Shown in pieces: positions 24,088 to 31,748 of a stretch of 64,000 nt of DNA. The stretch's first letter is position 1; each line of letters opens with the position of its first letter. The notes under the pieces were generated by a model. That model was not told the DNA's origin. It saw only the letters and a list, made by a program, of their open reading frames with translations, and ran no database searches. Source of the stretch: Acidobacterium sp. S8. GTDB lineage: Bacteria > Acidobacteriota > Terriglobia > Terriglobales > Acidobacteriaceae. The stretch spans positions 225,467 through 289,466 of the forward strand of contig NZ_LMUM01000028.1 of assembly GCF_009765985.1 (NCBI RefSeq). Reading direction: 5' to 3'. A program made the translations under genes and the position numbers.

Positions 24088-26968
24088 CGGTTTGCTGGTA
24101 GCCCATATGCTCGAGAGCGCCAGCACAGCGGCCACAGACTTTTGGCCATGGGCCGTAGGGCTGCACGCGTTGCGGGCCGTTGTCGGCATAGTAGTTCCAG
24201 CAGCGCTCACACTTGGTGCCTTCGGCGGGCTCGGGTCTTACTTCGATCTCGCCCTGCTTCTCCGCAACCGACACCTGTGAGACGTTGAAGAGCTCTTTGA
24301 GACTGCCTTCCAGACTCTTCAGCAGATCATGGTCAGATGCGGCGGTGAATACTATAATCTTCGCTTCCAAAGCTTTACCGATCTTCCCCGCCTTGCGCTC
24401 AGCTTCGAGCGCTTTCAGCACTTCGTCGCGAATCGTAAGCAGCCTGCTCCAGTTCGCAAGCAGGGCTGCATCGCGGTGTGCAACTGCATCAGCATCCGGG
24501 AAAGAGGCTGTGTGTACACTTGGCTCACGCTTTTCGTCGGCAGGTAAGTATTGCCAGACCTCATCCGCAGTGAAGCTGAGGATGGGAGCAACGAGGCGCA
24601 CCAGTGCGTCGGCGATTTTATAGATGACCGTCTGCGCGGAGCGGCGTTCCTTGCTCGTCGGCGCGAAGGTATACATGCGGTCTTTGAGCACGTCGAGGTA
24701 GAGCGCGCTCAGGTCAACGATGCAGAACTCGTTGACGGCATGGTAGACGCGGTGGAACTCGAAGGCTTCGTACCAGGCGCTGACTTTCTCAACCAGCTCG
24801 CGTGTGCGGGCGAGCATGTATTTGTCGAGCGGCAGCAGTTCTTCGTAGGGCACTTCGTGCTGTGCTGGCTCAAAACCATTCAGGTTGCCGAGCAGGAAGC
24901 GGAAGGTGTTGCGCAGTTTGCGATAGTTGTCGGCGACGCGCTGCATCAGGTTTTCGCTGGCGGCTACGTCTTCGCGAAAATCGACGGAGGCAACCCATAG
25001 GCGCACGATCTCGGCGCCGAGGCGGTTGGCGATATCGACAGGATCGACGCCGTTGCCGAGCGACTTCGACATGGCGCGGCCCTGTTCGTCGAGGGTCCAT
25101 CCAGCGGTGCCGACCATGGTGTAAGGAGCCTTGTGATCTGTGCCGACGCCAACAGATGTGAGCAGGGAAGTGTGGAACCAGCCGCGGTATTGGTCTCCGC
25201 CCTCGAAATAGAGATTGGCGGGCGGAGCGATCTCCGTTTCGACTTCCATAACGGCGTGCCAGCTTGCGCCGGAGTCGAACCAGACATCAAGGATGTCCAT
25301 TTCCTTGCGGAAGTCTGTGCCGCTGCAGTTTGCACACTTCGTTCCGGCGGGTAGAAGCTGCTCGGGCTCTTGTGTATGCCAGACGGCGATGCCGTCTTTT
25401 TCAAAACGTTCGACGAGGCTCTTGTTGATCGCTGCGTCGTTGAGCGGGGTATGGCACTGGTTGCAGAGGAAGACCGCAATCGGCACGCCCCAGATGCGCT
25501 GGCGCGAGATACACCAGTCGGGGCGGCTTTCGATCATGTTGGCGATGCGGTCTTCGCCCCATGCCGGGTCCCACTTGATGTCGTTGCGGATTGCATCGAG
25601 CGCAAGCTGGCGGAAAGTCGTATCGCCCATCCGCTTGTCGATCTCGATGAACCATTGCTCGGTGGCGCGGAAGATCACCGGATTGTGGCAGCGCCAGCAA
25701 TGCGGATAGGAGTGATAAATGTCGCTGCGGCCCATGAGGACGCCGCGCTTCTCTAATAATTCGATAATTGGGGCGTTGGCTTTGAAGACGGTCAGGCCGT
25801 CGTATTCGGGCAGCCCATTGCGCAGGCGTCCCGCGTTGTCGACATTGCAGGTCTGGTCGAGGCCGTACTTTGCGCCGGTGTAGAAGTCGTCGGCTCCATG
25901 CGCAGGTGCGGTATGGACAGCGCCGGTACCTTGCTCAGTAGTGACGTAGTCGGCGAGTACGCCGAGGATGCTGCGGTCGAGAAATGGATGCTGGAAGGTG
26001 GCGCGTTCGAGCTTCGCTCCCTTGAAGCGGGCGACTTCGACGGCGTCCTGCAGCTTGCAGGCTTCGCGCACGGAGGCTGCGAGTGCGTCGGCGACAATAT
26101 ACGTCTGGCCGTCCTGTTCAAGCGCGACGTATTCTAGTTCCGGATGAAAAGCGACAGCCAGCGATGCGGGCAGCGTCCAGGGAGTCGTCGTCCAGATGAT
26201 GGTCGATACATTTTTTTCGGCGAGCGCGGCATCGATGGCGGCGGCGTCGCTGGTCTTCGAATCCCCGGCGAGGGCGTACTTCACGTAGATGCTGGGGCTG
26301 GTGTGCATCTCGTACTCGATCTCAGCATCGGCGAGAGCGGTGCGGTCATGGATGCACCAGTAGACCGGCTTCAATCCCTTGTAAACAAACTCCTGCTCGA
26401 AGAAGCGGTAGAAGATTTCGAGGGTTTTGGCCTCGTACTCCTTCGACATGGTGACGTAGGGCTGTTCCCAGCGACCGAAGACGCCGAGGCGAACAAACTG
26501 GCTGGTCTGCAGGTCAATATATTTTTGCGCGTAGGCGCGGCAGGCGGCCAGGAATTCAACAGACGACATCTCCAGCTTCCTGCGGCCGAACTGCTCGTCT
26601 ACCTTGATCTCGATGGGAAGACCGTGGCAGTCGAAGCCGGGGACGTAAGGGGCGTCAAATCCCGCCATCGTCTTCGATTTGACGATGAAATCCTTAAGAC
26701 ACTTATTGAGCGCGTGGCCCAGATGGATCGGCCCGTTCGCATAAGGAGGACCATCGTGCAGCAGGTATCGAGGCGAACCTTTGCGGACGTCGCGAATCTG
26801 CTCATAAAGCTTCGTTTCTGCCCACTTTTTGAGCCGTAAAGGCTCGTTTTGCGGCAAATTTGCCTTCATTGGGAAGTCGGTCTGGGGCAGGGTAAGGGTC
26901 GCCTTCAGCGGCGTCGTCCCCGGCTCGCCTGCGATGGGCGTGCTGGGGGGTAATTCCGGCGTGGACAT
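24071..26968 (-). CDS. ileS: Isoleucyl-tRNA synthetase
   Basis: A class I aminoacyl-tRNA synthetase of about 965 residues that charges tRNA-Ile. The HIGH motif is PIHLGHALNK in the N-terminal Rossmann domain. The editing domain contains TTPWTLPASLAVAF, and the KMSKS loop reads AMSKSLGNGVDP. The anticodon-binding helical domain follows, then a C-terminal zinc finger (CERCWNYYADNG, CGRCAG). The ATG at 26968 is preferred since GGGAG precedes it at proper spacing; an upstream ATG at 26980 has no site. The extreme C-terminus and stop codon come from an intergenic repeat. lspA follows downstream. It is a housekeeping gene and anchors this part of the window to the core chromosome. Confidence 0.97.
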   Translation of the reverse strand: MSTPELPPSTPIAGEPGTTPLKATLTLPQTDFPMKANLPQNEPLRLKKWAETKLYEQIRDVRKGSPRYLLHDGPPYANGPIHLGHALNKCLKDFIVKSKTMAGFDAPYVPGFDCHGLPIEIKVDEQFGRRKLEMSSVEFLAACRAYAQKYIDLQTSQFVRLGVFGRWEQPYVTMSKEYEAKTLEIFYRFFEQEFVYKGLKPVYWCIHDRTALADAEIEYEMHTSPSIYVKYALAGDSKTSDAAAIDAALAEKNVSTIIWTTTPWTLPASLAVAFHPELEYVALEQDGQTYIVADALAASVREACKLQDAVEVARFKGAKLERATFQHPFLDRSILGVLADYVTTEQGTGAVHTAPAHGADDFYTGAKYGLDQTCNVDNAGRLRNGLPEYDGLTVFKANAPIIELLEKRGVLMGRSDIYHSYPHCWRCHNPVIFRATEQWFIEIDKRMGDTTFRQLALDAIRNDIKWDPAWGEDRIANMIESRPDWCISRQRIWGVPIAVFLCNQCHTPLNDAAINKSLVERFEKDGIAVWHTQEPEQLLPAGTKCANCSGTDFRKEMDILDVWFDSGASWHAVMEVETEIAPPANLYFEGGDQYRGWFHTSLLTSVGVGTDHKAPYTMVGTAGWTLDEQGRAMSKSLGNGVDPVDIANRLGAEIVRLWVASVDFREDVAASENLMQRVADNYRKLRNTFRFLLGNLNGFEPAQHEVPYEELLPLDKYMLARTRELVEKVSAWYEAFEFHRVYHAVNEFCIVDLSALYLDVLKDRMYTFAPTSKERRSAQTVIYKIADALVRLVAPILSFTADEVWQYLPADEKREPSVHTASFPDADAVAHRDAALLANWSRLLTIRDEVLKALEAERKAGKIGKALEAKIIVFTAASDHDLLKSLEGSLKELFNVSQVSVAEKQGEIEVRPEPAEGTKCERCWNYYADNGPQRVQPYGPWPKVCGRCAGALEHMGYQQTVGAPS

Positions 26969-27269
26969 CGGTTCTCCCATAAAAAAGATTCGAGAATGGG
27001 TAAAACTTTATTGTATCTGGTTTCATCGCAGTAACTTTGTGGTGAGGCTCACGTCTATAGAGGGAGATATTGGGCTCTGTTCCTGATCATGCGGGGGTTA
27101 TACTGCGATCCTGGCATGACATCTCATCAGACCTATTGGGCTCAGGCTGAAAACTGTTGGCAGGGTATGAACATTTTCCCGACGCATATTCAAGACAAGC
27201 AGGGCATGCGTCGTCCATAATGGAGAGATACACGGGTGGATCGCAATTCATCTGCCCGGTTGAAGTGAT

Positions 27270-28391
27270 ATGGGCAATCAGCTTTTGACACCTCCGGATC
27301 TGGAACCAGGAAAAAATCGGTCGCAAGAGGATATGCCCGACCTCCTCGTCGAAACCGACGGTTCCATTTGGTCATCGCTCATCTCCAATTTGCGCGATGC
27401 CTTCTCTTCTTCGAAGCAGCCCCCGCTTCAGTTGACCTCTCAGCCAGACCTAGACAGTGACCTTGTAGAAACGCTGGTAGAAGAATCGATTTGGAAATCG
27501 CTCTGGGCGAATGTTCAGGACGCGTTTTTCCCAAAAAAGCTTCCGCCTCTCGAACTGACGTCGAAGCCGATCGAGACCGACGTTCTGCTGAAGTCGGATC
27601 GCAGCGCCAAATCGAGTGCGTATTCGATCGGGGCGCACGTTGTCGTCATCGGTCTGATTATCCTGGCCATCATCGAAGCTCGCATTCATACACGGCCCGT
27701 TGACAAGAAGGCGCAGGTGACGCCAGTCGATGTTTCACCATTTGTGCCGATGTCTCCAAAACAGGCGAGTGTTATGGGCGGCGGCGGCGGCGGCGGCAAC
27801 CATGAACTGGTTGAGGCTTCCAAGGGCAAACTGCCTAAGTTTGACAAGCAGCAGATCACTCCCCCACAGAAGCTATTGATCGATAATCCGAAATTGCCGG
27901 TTCCGGCGACGGTGGTTATGCCAAACGTCAAAATGCCAGATGCGAATATGCCGAATCTCGGTATTCCGCAGTCTTCACAAGTGGCCTTGGCCTCGCAAGG
28001 GTCCGGTTCAGGATCGGGCTTCGGTACCGGTTCTGGCGGAGGGCTTGGCTCTGGCACTGGCGGTGGTATCGGTCCCGGTTCGGGCGGCGGCACTGGCGGC
28101 GGCATCTATCATCCGGGCGGCGGCGTTTCTGCTCCGCAGGTGATATTTGCGCCTGATCCGGAGTTCTCCGACGAGGCACGACGTGCCAAGTACCAGGGAA
28201 TTTGCGTCGTGTCAGTGATCGTGGATGCGCAGGGTAATCCGCAGCATGTGCACGTGATTCGTCCGCTGGGTATGGGACTGGATGAAAAGGCCGTGGAAGC
28301 TGTCCGGCAGTATAAATTCCGTCCAGCCATGTATCAGGGACATCCGGTACCAGTGGAAGTGAATATCGAGGTCAACTTCCGCATCTACTAA
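27270..28391 (+). CDS. TonB-family energy transducer with duplicated N-terminal motif
   Basis: A 373-residue protein. The C-terminal 85 residues form a TonB domain (DPEFSDEARRAKYQGICVVS, then DEKAVEAVRQYKFRPAM). One membrane helix at about 118-136 anchors it in the inner membrane, and a periplasmic linker rich in Pro and then Gly/Ser (about 145-285, with runs such as GSGSGSGFGTGSGGG) spans the envelope. The cytoplasmic N-terminus carries two copies of one motif: SIWSSLISNLRDAF...PPLQLTS (32-57) and SIWKSLWANVQDAF...PPLELTS (73-98). Such proteins pass proton-motive energy to outer-membrane TonB-dependent receptors. No exbBD genes are adjacent. A perfect 14-bp terminator stem follows 16 bases after the stop. 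Confidence 0.9.
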   Translation: MGNQLLTPPDLEPGKNRSQEDMPDLLVETDGSIWSSLISNLRDAFSSSKQPPLQLTSQPDLDSDLVETLVEESIWKSLWANVQDAFFPKKLPPLELTSKPIETDVLLKSDRSAKSSAYSIGAHVVVIGLIILAIIEARIHTRPVDKKAQVTPVDVSPFVPMSPKQASVMGGGGGGGNHELVEASKGKLPKFDKQQITPPQKLLIDNPKLPVPATVVMPNVKMPDANMPNLGIPQSSQVALASQGSGSGSGFGTGSGGGLGSGTGGGIGPGSGGGTGGGIYHPGGGVSAPQVIFAPDPEFSDEARRAKYQGICVVSVIVDAQGNPQHVHVIRPLGMGLDEKAVEAVRQYKFRPAMYQGHPVPVEVNIEVNFRIY

Positions 28392-28407
28392 TTTCGTGAG
28401 CCAAGAT

Positions 28408-28438
28408 GAAAAGGCAACCGCTTTGCGGTTGCCTTTTC
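28408..28438. terminator. Rho-independent terminator after tonB
   Basis: GAAAAGGCAACCGC (28408-28421) pairs perfectly with GCGGTTGCCTTTTC (28425-28438) across a TTT loop. The stem ends in a T-rich arm on both strands, so it can stop the tonB transcript and the convergent minus-strand transcript of the next gene. Confidence 0.9.
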
Positions 28439-28467
28439 TCTGTGCCCAAGTTCAGGGCGGCGATACG

Positions 28468-28743
28468 TTACGCGGCGGCTGAGGCCCTTCCTTTGCGCTC
28501 CCAAGTTTCATATTCGGCGCTAGGCTCGCCCAGCAGGTACATCGTGTTCAGAGTCTCGACCAGACGTTGAGTGAGGTCGACGCTCACGATGACGGACGTG
28601 TAGACAAGCTTCGTATTAGGGAGATGCGCGTGTCCTACGACATAACCGGTGAGGCGGTTGCCCTGATGCAACTGCTGAAAGCTGCAGGAGCTGACATCCT
28701 CCACGACACTCCAGTTCTCGATTGTCACTACTGGTTTCGGCAT
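28468..28743 (-). CDS. Small protein of unknown function
   Basis: A 91-residue soluble protein beginning MPKPVVTIENWSVVED and ending in a tyrosine- and charge-rich tail. Segments such as RLTGYVVGHAHLPNTKLVYT and LVETLNTMYLLGEPS look like a compact conserved fold, but I cannot name the family. The ATG at 28743 lies 8 bases after AGGAG; another ATG at 28749 is too close to that site. The frame remains open far upstream but would overlap the next gene. Together with the 124-residue gene 79 bases upstream it may form a small accessory operon placed between tonB and the padR cluster. Confidence 0.6.
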   Translation of the reverse strand: MPKPVVTIENWSVVEDVSSCSFQQLHQGNRLTGYVVGHAHLPNTKLVYTSVIVSVDLTQRLVETLNTMYLLGEPSAEYETWERKGRASAAA

Positions 28744-28822
28744 ATCCATCGCTCCTGCCTGTGGATAATGCAGCGGAAATGCCAAAGTTGCGGGTTGAAA
28801 ACAAAGGACTTCGTCGGGCGCT

Positions 28823-29197
28823 CTATGAGCGAAAGAGAACTTTTTGCAAGTCGGTAAGAAAATCTGACGCATCAGGCGCGGACGAAGAGACAGACGTTGC
28901 TTCGACATAAATGTGGCCAAGAAACAAATTTCCATTTTCTAAAGCATATTTAGGCATTTGCTTTCTCTTCGCTATCCTGTCCAATTGCTCGATCCACACC
29001 GCAACATACCGCGAATCAATCGAGGGCTGGTATATCTTGATGCCTGCCTTATCGGTGGTATCGTGTTGGCGCGCGACAAGCAAGTGGAATCCCTGTGATT
29101 TCCGACGTGTGAGGCGATAGAGGGAGAGATGGTCTACGAGATGTACACACGGGTGTTCAGCAGAAGTGCTCGGGCAGTTGAGAAAAGCTAGAGCCAT
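28823..29197 (-). CDS. Hypothetical protein
   Basis: A 124-residue reading frame upstream of, and on the same strand as, the preceding small gene. It has no signal peptide or membrane helix. Segments such as KIYQPSIDSRYVAVWIEQLD and ENGNLFLGHIYVEATS read like a folded protein, but no family is recognised. The start has no good ribosome site, and its upstream end overlaps the open frame of the truncated plus-strand gene at 29182 by a few bases, which fits a patchwork of acquired fragments. It could be a real small gene or a 5'-altered remnant. Confidence 0.45.
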   Translation of the reverse strand: MALAFLNCPSTSAEHPCVHLVDHLSLYRLTRRKSQGFHLLVARQHDTTDKAGIKIYQPSIDSRYVAVWIEQLDRIAKRKQMPKYALENGNLFLGHIYVEATSVSSSAPDASDFLTDLQKVLFRS

Positions 29198-29475
29198 CGT
29201 GGCTAATTGAGCTTAGCAAGACTATCGCCAGTTCATCTTCAGCGTTGCTTGTCGCATTAGTAGCTGGCGCATTCTCCTTGTTGGGATTAGTTCTATCGAA
29301 AGAAAGCAAAGTATCTGATTTCAGGCATGCGTGGATCGAGGCTCTTCGCGAGAACATCGCGGAGCTTATCGCACAGGCAGTGATGCTTAGATCGGAAATC
29401 CTCGAATACGCTCGGGGAATTCATGAGGATGCCCGGGATCCTATTAAGGATTTTTCTTTGCGCGGAAAGTTTTAG
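29182..29475 (+). pseudogene. Truncated membrane-anchored hypothetical gene
   Basis: An open frame reading WLIELSKTIASSSSALLVAL and continuing with a hydrophobic helix (FSLLGLVLS), then KESKVSDFRHAWIEALRENI and an amphipathic helix. A single N-terminal membrane anchor followed by an FRxAWIxALR helix recalls a family of accessory-region proteins that are usually roughly twice as long. Here the frame stops at 29475, right at the end of the convergent esterase-like gene. Only a TTG (29245) could start it and no ribosome site is evident, so it is most likely a remnant. Confidence 0.4.
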
Positions 29476-30533
29476 AAGTCGAGATGGTTGCGGAAGAAGG
29501 GAAGGACTTCGTTATAAACGCGGTTGTCTGAACCATCCCAGTAGGGATCGCCACCCCATGTGCCGTTAAATTCTTCGGCTTCATGGACGATGCCGAACTC
29601 ATTGAGCTTATAGGTGAGCGCCTCGTTGGCATAGACGTGGTCCCAGATGCCGTCGCTGCGGGGCCAGTCGATTTTGAGAGCGCGGAGGGACTTGAGATTG
29701 TCGGCGTATTTGGGGATGAGCGATTCGATGAAGAGATTGTCGCGCAGACGTGCCATCTGTGCGGAGTCGATGACGGGCTTGCCGTTGATGAGATGCGCGG
29801 GCGGATCGAAATAGAGCGGCGCATTGGCGGGGTCGGGCAGGTGCGCCTGAAACATGCTGGCGAAGATGGGAGTGAAGCCGTCGCTGTTCAGGTCGTTGAG
29901 CGATTTTGCATTAGCGATGGTGGACCAGTTGGGGCGTGAAACGAGCATTTGCACGCCGGAACCGGTGCCGACGGGATGCATGGCGTAGACGACGCTGAAT
30001 ATGTTGGGATACGCCATGCCGAAGCGAAGTGCGCCGTAGCCGCCGATATAATCGCCGAGGAGGCCGCGCGAGTTGCGTGTAGCGAGAGTGCGGAAGTTGG
30101 CATCGATGTAGGGGACGAGGTCGCGGATGTAAAAGTCCTGCCAATTGCCGGTGACGGGCGAGTTGACGTACCAGGTGCTACCGAAGCGTGTCCGCATGTC
30201 TACGGAAACGAGAATGAATTTGCCGATCTGATTGGCGGCGATGGCGCGGTCGAAGAACTCGGCGGCGTGGTGCTGATCGAAGATATTGCGATGACCGCCG
30301 AATGGGTTCGGCAAAAAGTAGATGACCGGGTAACGCTGCGCGGAAGTGTTGTAACCGGGCGGCAGATAGATGGTGAGCTTGCGCGTGGGATCGACGCCGA
30401 TGAGATTGTGGGCGAGATTGTCGGAGTGAATTTCCCGGTCGACGAGAGTGCCGGAGTCTGCGGCGAAGGACGAAGCGGAGACGAGAAAGTGGAAAGCGAA
30501 AGCGAGGGCAAATAAACGAGGGGCGCGAATCAT
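29472..30533 (-). CDS. Esterase-D-like alpha/beta hydrolase lacking the usual catalytic residues
   Basis: A 353-residue exported protein with a signal peptide (about residues 1-25) and the fold of PF00756-type esterases: LTIYLPPGYNTSAQRYPVIY, VDMRTRFGSTWYVNSP and YIRDLVPYIDANFRT. The nucleophile elbow that should read GxSxGG is GDYIGGYGALRFG (residues 160-172), so Tyr162 replaces the catalytic Ser. The region that normally holds the catalytic His (NGTHG) reads NGTWGGD, with Trp326. By eye it is therefore not a normal serine esterase. The ATG at 30533 overlaps the stop of the membrane-protein gene before it (ATGA) and gives a clean signal peptide. It belongs to the padR operon. Confidence 0.8.
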   Translation of the reverse strand: MIRAPRLFALAFAFHFLVSASSFAADSGTLVDREIHSDNLAHNLIGVDPTRKLTIYLPPGYNTSAQRYPVIYFLPNPFGGHRNIFDQHHAAEFFDRAIAANQIGKFILVSVDMRTRFGSTWYVNSPVTGNWQDFYIRDLVPYIDANFRTLATRNSRGLLGDYIGGYGALRFGMAYPNIFSVVYAMHPVGTGSGVQMLVSRPNWSTIANAKSLNDLNSDGFTPIFASMFQAHLPDPANAPLYFDPPAHLINGKPVIDSAQMARLRDNLFIESLIPKYADNLKSLRALKIDWPRSDGIWDHVYANEALTYKLNEFGIVHEAEEFNGTWGGDPYWDGSDNRVYNEVLPFFRNHLDF

Positions 30534-31261
30534 AGCGAGCAGGCTTTCTTGGTACGGTGGGTCGAGGGAAGTGTAAGCCATACGAGATACCAGCATGGCC
30601 AGAGCAGGATGAGGGTCCACAAGACAAAATTTGGCCCGTTCTGGATTTTCATCATAGAAATCAATTGCACGCAGTAGGGAATGATCAACAGAAGCGTCAG
30701 CCAAGGACGTGGGCGCAGGTTATGCAGTCCCGCGCATATGCCGAAAATCATCATCGGCAGATAAAGAAACAGGGCGAATGGCGAAAGCTGAATGATGTGA
30801 TGATCGAAGTGAGTCTCTACGTGGAACAATTTGAAGCAGTGAATGGAGGGGCCAAGAAGTAACAGCATGCTGCCCCAGAGCGTTCTGCGTGAAATTCGAG
30901 CGGCAGCAAACCCAGCAGACCATGCAGCCGCAAAGAGCCGCAGAAGAGACAGCGTGAAATCGGTCAGGCGATAGGGTGCATAATGCCAGGAAGCTGGTCC
31001 CCAATACCATTTCAGCGCGTTTGTGTTGACTTCTACAGAATTGCCCATGAGCAACCACGTTGTGGTGTATGCGAGAGCAATAGCCGCAAACCATGGCCGC
31101 CACGAGAGCCAGCAGAGGAATTGACGCCGGAGGACGAAGCCGAGGATTGCGAAAAGCGAAGATGCGAGGGATGCGCCAGATTCAGCAAGGTCGCCGATGA
31201 CGGCTTCGCGGTCGGGGGGTGGGAGCAGAAGCGCGATGAAGTCGACAATGACACGATTCAT
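30530..31261 (-). CDS. PadR-linked multi-pass membrane protein
   Basis: A 243-residue protein. The cytoplasmic N-terminus has LLPPPDREAVIGDLAE, a short motif also seen at the start of other PadR-linked membrane proteins of Acidobacteria. Six or so hydrophobic helices follow (for example SWRPWFAAIALAYTTTWLLM and LYLPMMIFGICAGLHNL). The transport or signalling role is unknown. Its start overlaps the padR stop by 4 bases, and its own stop overlaps the start of the esterase-like gene in the same way, so the three genes form a tightly coupled operon. Confidence 0.75.
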   Translation of the reverse strand: MNRVIVDFIALLLPPPDREAVIGDLAESGASLASSLFAILGFVLRRQFLCWLSWRPWFAAIALAYTTTWLLMGNSVEVNTNALKWYWGPASWHYAPYRLTDFTLSLLRLFAAAWSAGFAAARISRRTLWGSMLLLLGPSIHCFKLFHVETHFDHHIIQLSPFALFLYLPMMIFGICAGLHNLRPRPWLTLLLIIPYCVQLISMMKIQNGPNFVLWTLILLWPCWYLVWLTLPSTHRTKKACSL

Positions 31262-31586
31262 GCTTTAGCTCCGGGGCGATGCGAGGCCCAGGAGGCCCCG
31301 ACGCTGATCTTTGTAATGGCTTCGTAGAATTCTTTTGCGGCGTGGGCGCCTTTGGGGGTGAGGCGCACCATACGTTTGGCGCGGCCTCCGCGTTGCGGTG
31401 TGGCATCGCCCATCCATGTTTCGAGCAGGCCCTTGGCTTCCAGCCGTTCAATGGTGGTGTAAAGTGCTCCGATGGAGCATCGACATCCGGTCTTCTGCTC
31501 GATCTGCCCGCGGATGGCAGCGCCGTAGGCGCCTTCATCGAGCGTGGCGGCGACGGTAAGAATGAGTATTCGAATTCTCCAAGCAT
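31258..31586 (-). pseudogene. PadR-family regulator gene with a single-base frameshift
   Basis: Most of the gene reads as a PadR winged helix: ILILTVAATLDEGAYGAAIR, then IEQKTGCRCSIGALYTTIER, LEAKGLLETWMGD and a GGRAKRMVRLTPKG wing. The expected N-terminus MLGEFEY is present at 31586 but in another frame. The frames join near 31566, where TACTC would need to be TACCTC, that is, one base is missing. The restored product would be about 109 residues. No ATG, GTG or TTG serves the long frame. PadR proteins repress neighbouring membrane-protein genes, here the two genes that follow with ATGA overlaps. Confidence 0.75.
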
Positions 31587-31593
31587 AATAAGA

Positions 31594-31606
31594 ACTACAT
31601 TGTGAT
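31594..31606. promoter_or_regulatory. Candidate PadR operator
   Basis: ACTACATTGTGAT is a near-palindrome (ACTACA-T-TGTgaT) 8 bases upstream of the padR start. PadR proteins often control their own operon through such sites. The match is short and one arm is imperfect. Confidence 0.3.
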
Positions 31607-31748
31607 ATTAATCAGCTGCACATGTCTATCCATCGCTTTCATCCATGAATACCTGGCTGTTTCTAACCCAGAGTTCAAAGGCGATGTCTAAGGTCGTGTC
31701 TTGGGCGTCAAAGAGAGCCAAATACTTGCGAAGAGGAGTTTAGGAAGT

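Noticed and set aside
27990-28125. Short tandem GGX-type repeats that could suggest a satellite
   Set aside because: They encode the Gly/Ser linker of the TonB protein and are explained by coding for that spacer.
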